From assembly GCA_023250775.1 (NCBI GenBank), contig JAHFAA010000054.1:1-13375 (forward strand): 13,375 nucleotides of DNA. The letters are read 5' to 3'. The notes beneath the pieces are model-generated. The model did no database searches and was not told where the DNA came from. It worked only from the letters and a program-made list of their open reading frames with translations. Of this stretch, positions 1 to 6,835 are shown in pieces. The translations under genes and the position numbers were made by a program. Each line of letters begins with the position of its first letter. Position 1 is the first letter of the stretch. Source of the stretch: Bdellovibrionales bacterium (GTDB lineage Bacteria; Bdellovibrionota; Bacteriovoracia; Bacteriovoracales; Bacteriovoracaceae).

Positions 1-2058
1 TTTGCCTCTTTTAAAAAGATTTTGAAAGATGAACGTATTTATGCTTTAGGATTTTGTAACTTAAAAGGTGAACTCCTTTATAAGACCGAAAATTTTCCTT
101 CCGAAATTCTGTGTGCCCATGCCGACCTAAAAGAAGGTGAGCTTGGCTTCAACTCGATCATTAAATTGGATCATGGTCCACTCCATGTCGCATTTCGCAC
201 CCTACAAAATGATGAAGGGCAATCAAAGGGAGAACTTGTTTTAGTTCACGACATGAGCTTTGCTGAAAAACGAAGCAAAACTACAAAGCATTATATCTTT
301 TTATTTTTTGCAGGACTGGCGGCCATCATTTCATTGATCACAGTATTCATAGCAAGAATAAGTTTAAAAGGCTGGGTTGCCGGAATTCGAGCGTTAATCA
401 AAGGTGAAGAATTCATCACAAGGCCGACTCTTCGCAATACTTCGCCCGAACTTCGCCCTATTGTAAAGGACCTTAGAGTCTTAATTCGTGATTTGGAAAG
501 TGATCGAAAGACGCGCGACGAGAACCAAGTAACTTGGACTCCTCGGGCGCTAAAAGAAATTCTTCATGATGAACTTCGAGGTGATGAGATTCTTATTGTC
601 TCAAATCGCGAGCCTTATATTCATGTGAAACGAAATGATAAAATTGAACTTCAGGTCCCGGCCAGTGGCCTGGTGACGGCCCTCGAACCCATTATGAGAG
701 CATGCTCAGGAACATGGATCGCCCATGGAAGTGGTAGTGCCGATCGTGAGTCCGTTGATAAAAATGATCGTGTGAGAGTTCCTCCTGAAAATCCATCTTA
801 TCAAATTCGTCGCGTTTGGCTCACCAAGGAAGAAGAAGCGGGATACTACTTTGGTTTTTCCAATGAAGGGCTATGGCCGCTTTGTCATATCGCCCATACC
901 CGTCCCACTTTTAGAACCGCTGATTGGAAACAGTATGTCCAAGTGAATCAGAAATTTGCCGATGCTGTAGTTAAAGAGGCAAAAACTAAAGACCCAGTGG
1001 TTTTGGTTCAGGATTATCATTTTGGACTTTTACCGAAAATGATCAAACAGCAATTGCCTGGTGCAACGATCATCACTTTCTGGCATATCCCTTGGCCGAA
1101 TCCTGAGGCCTTTGGAATCTGTCCCTGGCGCGAAGAGATTCTTGATGGGTTACTTGGGAGTGATATTCTAGGATTTCATACTAGATTTCATTGCAATAAT
1201 TTTATCGACACAGTAGATCGTTTTTTGCAAAGCCGAATTGACAGAGAAACTTCCACAATCGCCTATGGCGATCAGCTCACTGCAGTTAATCACTATCCTA
1301 TTTCGATTGAATACCCATCTCGATGGCTTAAAGGGCAGAAGACGATAATAGAATGCCGACAACATATCAGAGAGATTAATGGAATTCCTCAAAATCACAT
1401 GATCGGAATTGGGGTCGATCGTCTTGATTATACAAAGGGAATTTTAGAACGATTTATGGCCGTGGAGCGGTTGCTCGAACTTGAACCAAAATGGATTGGA
1501 AAATTTACATTTATACAAATAGCAGCTCCGAGCCGCTCAACCATTGATCAATACCAGCACTTTCAAGTGCAAGTTAGGGAAATGGCCACAAAAATAAATG
1601 TACGTTTTGGAAAAGATGGTATTGATCCGATTTGCTTGAAAGTAGAGCATCATGAACAAGATCAGATTTTTGAATATTTCAGGGCCGCTGATCTTTGTTT
1701 CGTCAGTAGTCTGCATGATGGAATGAATCTTGTAGCGAAGGAATTTGTCGCTTCTCGTGATGATGAACGAGGAGTCCTCGTATTGAGTCAGTTTGCTGGC
1801 GCCTCCAAAGAACTGCCCGAGGCATTAATTGTGAACCCCTACAATATTGACCAGTGTGCTGCGGCCTTACACATGGCACTGGAAATGCCAGAGAGTGAAC
1901 AGCGAACTCGTATGCGCAATATGCGTTCACTCATTCAAGAATTCAACGTTTTTCGCTGGGCCGGAAGAATGCTGGTCGATGCTGCACGTTTGAGAAGTCG
2001 AGTTCGTTTTTTAGGAAAAGTTCAATCGGGCGCAAGTAATGGAGTCAAAACTGTTTAG
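1..2058 (+). CDS. otsA: Membrane-anchored sensor-like region fused to GT20 trehalose-6-phosphate synthase (5' end cut by window)
   Basis: Trehalose-6-phosphate synthase joins UDP-glucose and glucose-6-phosphate in the cytoplasm. The frame is open to base 1, so the gene very probably starts outside the window; the TTG at 22 is only a convenient zero for numbering. From it, residues 1-90 look like a small extracytoplasmic or PAS/Cache-like domain, 91-112 form a membrane helix, 113-165 resemble a HAMP/linker helix pair, and 188-660 are the catalytic domain. Recognisable GT20 motifs are VSNREPY (193-199), QDYH (D331), FWHIPWP (H355), GVDRLDYTKG (R467, K472), HDGMNLVAKE (D566, E574) and LVLSQFAGASKEL. 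These match the nucleotide and acceptor residues of E. coli OtsA. Odd points are the fused membrane region and ASGL (214-217) where OtsA has a Gly-Gly loop. A related glucosylglycerol-phosphate synthase is the main alternative, but the OtsB neighbour favours trehalose. Confidence 0.9.
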   Translation, partial: FASFKKILKDERIYALGFCNLKGELLYKTENFPSEILCAHADLKEGELGFNSIIKLDHGPLHVAFRTLQNDEGQSKGELVLVHDMSFAEKRSKTTKHYIFLFFAGLAAIISLITVFIARISLKGWVAGIRALIKGEEFITRPTLRNTSPELRPIVKDLRVLIRDLESDRKTRDENQVTWTPRALKEILHDELRGDEILIVSNREPYIHVKRNDKIELQVPASGLVTALEPIMRACSGTWIAHGSGSADRESVDKNDRVRVPPENPSYQIRRVWLTKEEEAGYYFGFSNEGLWPLCHIAHTRPTFRTADWKQYVQVNQKFADAVVKEAKTKDPVVLVQDYHFGLLPKMIKQQLPGATIITFWHIPWPNPEAFGICPWREEILDGLLGSDILGFHTRFHCNNFIDTVDRFLQSRIDRETSTIAYGDQLTAVNHYPISIEYPSRWLKGQKTIIECRQHIREINGIPQNHMIGIGVDRLDYTKGILERFMAVERLLELEPKWIGKFTFIQIAAPSRSTIDQYQHFQVQVREMATKINVRFGKDGIDPICLKVEHHEQDQIFEYFRAADLCFVSSLHDGMNLVAKEFVASRDDERGVLVLSQFAGASKELPEALIVNPYNIDQCAAALHMALEMPESEQRTRMRNMRSLIQEFNVFRWAGRMLVDAARLRSRVRFLGKVQSGASNGVKTV

Positions 2059-2060
2059 TT

Positions 2061-2819
2061 ATGAAAAAACTTTTTAATTCCGATAATCTCAAAATTTTAG
2101 AATCACTTTCATTCACAAAAACACTTTATGCCTTCGACTTTGATGGTACTCTTTCTAAGATTGTGACTGAGCCTGGAAAGGCTACAATCTCTATGACCAC
2201 GAATCTTCTTTTAGAAGAACTTTCAACGCATGCACCAGTTGCTGTTATTTCAGGCCGAAGCATTGCTGATCTCAAAAAACATTTAAAATTTGTTCCGAAA
2301 CATGTAATAGGCAATCATGGCCTTGAAGGATTAGGAACCCGTCCCGATGTCTTAGAGACCGCCCATAAAATCTGCGCGACATGGCAGACTACAATAAAGA
2401 AACACTTGCCCGCCGAACATTTAAAAAGTGGCGTTGAGATTGAGGACAAAAAATTTTCTCTTGCTATTCATTATCGCAAAAGTATCGCCAAGAAAAATGC
2501 CAAACTTGCTATTTTAAAAATTGCATCTAACCTTGATCCACGACCAAGAATGATTCTTGGCAAATGTGTCGTAAACCTTTTGCCGCCGGGCGCGCCTCAT
2601 AAGGGCGTTGCGCTGGTGGAACTTATGCTTCAAAATGGAATTAAGTCCGCATTTTACATCGGCGATGATGACACGGATGAAGATGTTTTTTCATTGCCCA
2701 ATGCTCGTATTTTTACGGTGAGAGTCGGGAATAAGAGGACATCACAGGCGCAATACTACATTCAAAAGCAAAGCGAAATTAACAAAGTATTTAAAACGAT
2801 ATTGCATTTTTTTAGATAG
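2061..2819 (+). CDS. otsB: Trehalose-6-phosphate phosphatase (HAD superfamily)
   Basis: Removes phosphate from trehalose-6-phosphate, the second step after the synthase encoded just upstream. The 252-residue length is normal for OtsB. HAD motif I is FDFDGT (nucleophile D26, acid D28), motif II is VISGRS (S64), the family-typical GNHGLEG lies at 84-90, K181 in PHKGVAL supplies the motif III lysine, and YIGDDDTDED (199-208, D202-D204) is motif IV for Mg2+ binding. No signal peptide or membrane segment is seen, so it is cytosolic. ATG 2061 follows the synthase stop by 2 nt, with only a distant GGAG at 2041, suggesting translational coupling. The catalytic residues look intact and I see no truncation. 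Confidence 0.93.
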   Translation: MKKLFNSDNLKILESLSFTKTLYAFDFDGTLSKIVTEPGKATISMTTNLLLEELSTHAPVAVISGRSIADLKKHLKFVPKHVIGNHGLEGLGTRPDVLETAHKICATWQTTIKKHLPAEHLKSGVEIEDKKFSLAIHYRKSIAKKNAKLAILKIASNLDPRPRMILGKCVVNLLPPGAPHKGVALVELMLQNGIKSAFYIGDDDTDEDVFSLPNARIFTVRVGNKRTSQAQYYIQKQSEINKVFKTILHFFR

Positions 2820-2828
2820 GAATTTTTA

Positions 2829-3239
2829 ATGGATAATCCGCAGCATCCCCTTAAGTCTGTATTTAATGTTGGACTTCTTCTGCATAATTTAAACAAAGAG
2901 GCCGAACGGAAAACTGGGTTAAGCATTGTTCAGTGGTCAATTCTTAAATACTTAATTGAGATGCCTGCTACTTCAGCACAGGAACTATCAGAGGCCGTGA
3001 GACTGCATCCAAGTACACTTACTCAGAGTTTAAAGCGTCTGAGTCGTAAGGACCTGATCATTGTTACAGAAGATCCCCGTGATTTAAGGAAAAAAATTAT
3101 TTCGCTCACGCGAAATGGAAAAAAGATCCTCGATTATTCAGACCAGCAAATGGAACAAATTGCCAAGCCCCTCACCGAGATTAGGAATGAACTCTTTATT
3201 GTAGAGAATTTCTTAATATCGCTGAAGTCCTCTAAATGA
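2829..3239 (+). CDS. MarR-family winged-helix transcriptional regulator
   Basis: A 136-residue protein with the MarR layout: an N-terminal dimerisation helix (about 8-28), a helical segment LSIVQWSILKYL (31-42), a helix-turn-helix at 48-71 (TSAQELSEAVRLHPSTLTQSLKRLS), and a beta wing at 75-94 with the typical DPRDLRKK sequence (82-89) followed by LTRNGKKIL. The C-terminal helices complete the dimer interface. ATG 2829 has AGGA at 2818-2821 seven bases upstream and lies 9 nt after otsB, so it belongs to the trehalose operon. MarR proteins usually repress the unit in which they lie and respond to a small ligand; auto-control of this operon is inference, because the operon promoter is outside the window. 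No ligand is predictable. Confidence 0.88.
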   Translation: MDNPQHPLKSVFNVGLLLHNLNKEAERKTGLSIVQWSILKYLIEMPATSAQELSEAVRLHPSTLTQSLKRLSRKDLIIVTEDPRDLRKKIISLTRNGKKILDYSDQQMEQIAKPLTEIRNELFIVENFLISLKSSK

Positions 3240-3579
3240 ATACAGGCCATATATTACCGGCATGAGCTAAATATGAGCCATCCCACGCGAAAATACCCCA
3301 AAAAAGACAACGACAGAAGACAAACGTGGGCCACGGTTTTATTTGTTAAAGTGATTGCTAACTGCATGAAAACGAAGGTAAAATTTTGTAATCAGGGGCC
3401 TTGAGATTGCGAACGTAAAAAATTTGCGAAACAAGCGAGAGCGTTCCAGTCCTGGGCACCATATTCAAAACAAGTTTTTTCATCATGCGACTGGCCTTAG
3501 TCGAAAAAACTGTCCTGCGGGACACTTTTTTCTCCTGCGGAGTCCTGGGCACAGTCGGCTTTAGTCCTGATCAAAAAAA
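3240..3579. other. Gene-free convergent intergenic region with short repeats
   Basis: About 340 bases between the MarR gene (+) and the exported-protein gene (-). An imperfect hairpin directly follows marR (GGCCATAT at 3245-3252 with ATATG-a-GCC at 3271-3279) but lacks a T run. CCCACG (3282-3287) and CGTGGG (3325-3330) form a spaced inverted pair. The right half carries repeats and a terminator, listed separately. Open frames here (43 codons from 3273 on +, 64 codons at 3358-3552 on -) have no Shine-Dalgarno site or recognisable product; I do not call a gene. Confidence 0.6.
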
Positions 3580-3589
3580 CTATTTCAGG
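3446..3589. repeat. REP-like cluster of short direct and inverted repeats
   Basis: AGTCCTGGGCAC occurs exactly twice, at 3448-3459 and 3541-3552. TCCTGCGG occurs twice, at 3513-3520 and 3533-3540. Two degenerate copies of a GGCTTTAGTC...AAAAAACT unit follow (3493-3511 and 3557-3571). Small hairpins include CGACT/AGTCG (3488-3503) and CCTGA/TCAGG (3566-3589). The arrangement suggests two copies of a composite extragenic element, as in REP/BIME repeats placed between convergent genes. Whether it recurs elsewhere in the genome cannot be seen here. Confidence 0.5.
3504..3531. terminator. Bidirectional intrinsic terminator
   Basis: TGTCC (3511-3515), loop TGCG (3516-3519), GGACA (3520-3524), flanked by six A on the left (3504-3509) and six T on the right (3526-3531), each separated from the stem by one C. 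Read on either strand this is a GC-containing stem followed by a U tract. It sits between convergent genes and would stop transcription both from the trehalose/marR operon and from the minus-strand peptidase operon. Confidence 0.75.
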
Positions 3590-4446
3590 CGCGAACAGAC
3601 TTGGACTTTGGGAAGCGACTCGATTTCAGGATTATCATTGTAGACATCGGTGAGATTATCAAAAAGAAAGAGAGTTTTGGACTTCTCAAAGTTTTTTGGT
3701 TTCATAAGCGCGATTTTGAAACTCCCTTTGGGACTCAGTTTGATAACTTTTTGAGAGGGATTCACGGCATATTTTAAACCACCGAATTCGTGCTCTTCGT
3801 TTCGATAGGAAAAATGGGCGGAGGCCTGATCTGGCAACATAATGGTGGCGGGGTTTTGCCCGATATTTGTCAGAGTGAAAATCACTTGCTCTTTTTCCAG
3901 CGCCACTGAAAGCTCGAGCCCGTTTTTGCGTTGTTTTGGATCATCAAATGCTTTTTGGATTTCTTTGGTCAAGGCATTTTGAAATTTCTGGGTATCGGGG
4001 CCGTATTTAGTGATAGAGGCATTTCCCATTTGCGCTCCCAGTTCCACCGAAAGCTGCGGCCCCAGCTCGTTGGTCCCTCTGACGTTGCCAAGAGCAGTCT
4101 GATTTTCGTTAAAGCTAAGCAAGGCGAGCTTCATAAGTGCTTCACGGTCTGTATCAGGCATGACGGCCACGGCATCGCCACCGCGGTTGGAGCAGTCGTC
4201 AAAATTTTCACCGAAATAAATGCTACCGGCATAAAAGTAGCCGTTGGGTGTGAGTCGGCCGGACACTCCGATTCTTTTTCCGTTGGCCGAACTCTCGTTG
4301 TGGGAGTAGCTGAAACCAGCGGAGATTTTTGTGAAATCAATTTTACCTGGAACCTTGATGCTGCTGCTCGCCCCATAGGTAGAGGCCCCCATCAACAATG
4401 CCCCGGAAACAAAAAACGCTCTTTTCAAAAAATTAATATATGACAT
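3580..4446 (-). CDS. Exported beta-rich protein of unknown function
   Basis: I do not recognise a family. From ATG 4446 the protein has 288 residues. It starts with a signal-like segment (KR at 8-9, hydrophobic 10-20, cleavage somewhere in 21-26). Its middle contains FDDC and DTDREALMKLALLSF. A C-terminal half (about 175-280) is rich in beta-strand-like stretches such as ELSVALEKEQVIFTLTNIG and could be an Ig- or FN3-like domain (inference). Only two cysteines remain after the signal, one in the N-terminal half and one five residues from the end (VCSRLK), so one disulfide is possible. ATG 4446 is preferred over ATG 4461 because GGAG (4456-4459) lies nine bases before it; ATG 4461 overlaps that site. 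It starts 22 nt after the peptidase gene, so the two are probably co-transcribed and functionally linked. Confidence 0.72.
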   Translation of the reverse strand: MSYINFLKRAFFVSGALLMGASTYGASSSIKVPGKIDFTKISAGFSYSHNESSANGKRIGVSGRLTPNGYFYAGSIYFGENFDDCSNRGGDAVAVMPDTDREALMKLALLSFNENQTALGNVRGTNELGPQLSVELGAQMGNASITKYGPDTQKFQNALTKEIQKAFDDPKQRKNGLELSVALEKEQVIFTLTNIGQNPATIMLPDQASAHFSYRNEEHEFGGLKYAVNPSQKVIKLSPKGSFKIALMKPKNFEKSKTLFLFDNLTDVYNDNPEIESLPKVQVCSRLK

Positions 4447-4468
4447 AGCTCTTTTCTCCATAGTTTTT

Positions 4469-6676
4469 TTAAGGTCGTGGACAGGCGCGTGCCGGTCTGG
4501 TCATCTCCAACAAATGTCTGGCATACAAAGTGTGACAACTTCCATTGGTGCTACCCATGGTGGAATTGCAGCTAACCGCTCCGTTTTCGGCCACGGGATT
4601 GGCGGGATAGTAATCTGCAACATACTCGTCTGACAGACTTAAGTTATGTCCGGTCTCATGCATGATTGTAGCGTCGTCCATGGACGTTGTGAAATTGCCC
4701 GCATCATTCCAATCGCTGTATTTGTTTACTCCGTTCTTGTACCAACACTTATGACTGTCCCAGGCCTGACCAGGAAATTCGGCGGCAAAATTGCTTGGCC
4801 GGTCTCCGCGTCGATAACAGGATGAGACGGAAACGCGGGGCTTGTCGTTGTCAGCGCAGGTCGAACAGGTTTCAATTTTAAATTTGACCTTTGGATCTGC
4901 CACTAGGCCGCTCTTGCTGTTATACCAGGCCGTGGATCTGGCGACCCAGCCGGCGGTATTGGTGTTAAACGCCGCCTGTTGTTCTGCTTGAGTTTTTCGA
5001 GCGGTGGCAGGAACATTGGCATCGCCGGCATATGCTGTTGAACTTGGATCAAGTGAAGGATCATAGGTGAAGCGGTAGTTAATTTTTGTCGCCACTTCCA
5101 GAGAGCCGTCGGGCAATTTGGTTAACTTATAATTTGAATCATTAGAAAAGGGAAAACCATAATTGGTGCGGTTGATGGTCATTCCTGCTGGAGAATTGGG
5201 ATCTCCTGTCACGCCCGAACAATCCTGGGTTTGATCGTCTGCTTGAAAGCGCTCCATAATTCCCTTGCTGCACATCAAGCGGGTGAGTCCTTCGCGCGAA
5301 CGTGGATCATTTTGATCCAACACCGCTTGTCTCACCGCCTGAGGCTGGAATTGTGTAAGGGCACGCAAATTGCTTCGCGTGCATAAGAGACCCATCTGGC
5401 CGGCGGCATAGACCTCTTGCACATGATTCATGTGAACTGCGGCCTGAGTAAAAGTAGAGTAGGAATTGACCATGCGTTGGTCGACAGGGGCGCTGGTCGG
5501 TGTGCCGACACCACGACTGGCATCAAAGCCTGCTTTTCGTGCCAGCGTATAGGCGGCGGTATTATTGGTGTTGGAAACAATTTGTCGATAACCTTGATCA
5601 GTAAGGAAGGCGGTGGTGACAGCATTTTCTCCGCGTGCAATGGCGGCGGTTCCTTGGTCTGAGCTGGCACATCCGTCCATGACTCCTGTGCCTATCCCGG
5701 TGCCGGCACCAGGAATGGGATTGGGTGCACCATTGTAGCCCATCATGCGGTAAATCGATTTTTCAAAGCGACTATAGGGAGTGGTATTGCAATAAACAGC
5801 TCCTGCGACTCCGGAGATTTCCGCCTGCAAGGTTTTTTCTTCAAAATTTCGTCTCTCGCTTGGATTGCCAAAGGCCTCAAGCTCAGTCAGACCACCGCCG
5901 AAGACTGAAGGAAAGGCCTGGCGCATCCGATCGCGGTTTTTTCTGATGCTCATACATTTACGGGGAATTCCACCACTGCCACAGGCCCTGCTTTGCGCCA
6001 GGGCAAGTTGTTTATCCAGCAAGAAGGCCTGGGCCATGCGATCAGGTTTCATCGATTCTTTGACCGCCTTGAACTTCACCGCCATGAGATGTTTTCTTTT
6101 CAGTTCTTCAAGCTGGGTGCGTTGTTCAGGCGTACGCGAGGCCTCGGCGATATCGGTAATTGCTTTCATCTGGGTGCCGAGAGTGCGAATCGTCTCATTT
6201 AGTTCCATCTCATTTTTGCTTTTAAGACTGGCAACTTCCGTTTTCATCTGCGCAACTTTGGGATTGTCGGCGAGACAACTCGGAACATCCCATGACGGTT
6301 CTCCGGGGGAGATGGCCGCTCTTTGCAAAATTAAATATTCATAGGCATTTTCCTGTGCCAGGCGAGTAAAAGTTGCTTCCAAATTATTATCGGCCAGATG
6401 ATAAGCGGTCTCCAGAGGTGAATTATGGGGGACGCAAATTGAAATATTTCCGGAAGCATTGGGACGCGGGCATTCCTGACGAAAAAGAGAATCGGCCTCG
6501 ACTTCGCTGGAGGCATTAAGCCACCCATATCCCGCCCTGTTTTGCTCAACGCTATTTGGGACACCAGGAACAATATCCACAGGCGGTTCACTGTCCGAAT
6601 GTGCGTGGGAGGTTGAAGTGTAAAAAAATAGGGGAGCTAAAAGGAGCGCAAAAGAAATGAAGAATGTTTGTTGCAT
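4469..6676 (-). CDS. Large secreted zinc-metallopeptidase candidate (metzincin-like, C-terminal HETGH site)
   Basis: From ATG 6676 the product has 735 residues. Residues 1-25 are a signal peptide ending TSHA. Residues about 130-215 are charged and helical, probably a coiled coil (KVAQMKTEVASLKSKNEMEL). The middle is of unknown fold, with many Asn/Ser/Gly and scattered Cys. Near the C-terminus lies HETGHNLSLSDEY (H673, E674, H677, D683), matching the HExxHxxGxxD zincin pattern with Asp as third metal ligand, as in snapalysin (M7) and M64-type peptidases. CNSTMGS (M707) 24 residues after D683 resembles a Met-turn. The Gly usual at pattern position 8 is Ser here. Substrate and exact family are unknown. 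GAGG at 6683-6686, six bases upstream, sets the start; an in-frame ATG at 6727 has no such site and falls beyond the inverted repeat. The large part before a terminal active site could be a propeptide or a separate domain. Confidence 0.8.
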   Translation of the reverse strand: MQQTFFISFALLLAPLFFYTSTSHAHSDSEPPVDIVPGVPNSVEQNRAGYGWLNASSEVEADSLFRQECPRPNASGNISICVPHNSPLETAYHLADNNLEATFTRLAQENAYEYLILQRAAISPGEPSWDVPSCLADNPKVAQMKTEVASLKSKNEMELNETIRTLGTQMKAITDIAEASRTPEQRTQLEELKRKHLMAVKFKAVKESMKPDRMAQAFLLDKQLALAQSRACGSGGIPRKCMSIRKNRDRMRQAFPSVFGGGLTELEAFGNPSERRNFEEKTLQAEISGVAGAVYCNTTPYSRFEKSIYRMMGYNGAPNPIPGAGTGIGTGVMDGCASSDQGTAAIARGENAVTTAFLTDQGYRQIVSNTNNTAAYTLARKAGFDASRGVGTPTSAPVDQRMVNSYSTFTQAAVHMNHVQEVYAAGQMGLLCTRSNLRALTQFQPQAVRQAVLDQNDPRSREGLTRLMCSKGIMERFQADDQTQDCSGVTGDPNSPAGMTINRTNYGFPFSNDSNYKLTKLPDGSLEVATKINYRFTYDPSLDPSSTAYAGDANVPATARKTQAEQQAAFNTNTAGWVARSTAWYNSKSGLVADPKVKFKIETCSTCADNDKPRVSVSSCYRRGDRPSNFAAEFPGQAWDSHKCWYKNGVNKYSDWNDAGNFTTSMDDATIMHETGHNLSLSDEYVADYYPANPVAENGAVSCNSTMGSTNGSCHTLYARHLLEMTRPARACPRP

Positions 6677-6694
6677 CAGATACCTCAACAGCAA

Positions 6695-6725
6695 GTTTTG
6701 TACCCCGTAGAATATTGTACAAAAC
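6695..6725. promoter_or_regulatory. Perfect 9-bp inverted repeat upstream of the peptidase gene
   Basis: GTTTTGTAC (6695-6703) and GTACAAAAC (6717-6725) are exact reverse complements around a 13-base spacer. The repeat centres are 22 bp apart, about two DNA turns, which suits a dimeric regulator. It begins 19 bp upstream of the peptidase start codon, so it could be an operator or, if transcribed, a 5' UTR hairpin. No convincing sigma70 promoter was found beside it. Confidence 0.55.
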
Positions 6726-6780
6726 AATCGCCGGCTTCCCTAGGAGCAAGAGTTTCCTGTCGTGATTTCAAGCGGTTGGC

Positions 6781-6835
6781 AAAAAAGACCAGGAACCCGG
6801 CATGCCACTAAATTCTGCACTGGTCGCGAAAGATC
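6781..6835 (-). terminator. Possible terminator of the small exported-protein gene
   Basis: On the minus strand GACCAG (complement of 6830-6835) pairs with CTGGTC (complement of 6787-6792), enclosing the palindrome GGCATGCC, and is followed directly by six T (complement of 6781-6786). The stem overlaps the last codons and stop of the gene at 6808 and its loop is long, so the geometry is poor. Confidence 0.35.

Noticed and set aside
22..24. TTG at 22 as the true start of the synthase gene.
   Set aside because: The frame is open upstream to base 1, no clear ribosome site precedes it, and the N-terminal domain appears truncated at that point.
3273..3404. 43-codon open frame from ATG 3273 on the plus strand.
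   Set aside because: No Shine-Dalgarno site, no recognisable domain or signal, and composition like a chance frame; it runs through inverted repeats.
3441..3463. TTCCAGTCC followed by TGGGCACCA looks like the 3' end of a tRNA (T loop and CCA).
   Set aside because: The 5' side cannot form the T stem, position 57 is not a purine, and no acceptor, D or anticodon arm can be found upstream. The second AGTCCTGGGCAC copy at 3541 shows it is part of a repeat.
3358..3552. 64-codon minus-strand frame across the intergenic repeats.
   Set aside because: It passes through the bidirectional terminator and repeat cluster and has no ribosome site or family resemblance.
3931..4443. 170-codon plus-strand frame opposite the beta-rich exported protein.
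   Set aside because: Its complement encodes a signal peptide-bearing product with a good ribosome site; this frame has none and no domain.
5865..6344. 159-codon plus-strand frame opposite the peptidase gene.
   Set aside because: Antisense shadow of the coiled-coil region; no ribosome site, low-complexity Ser/Leu content.
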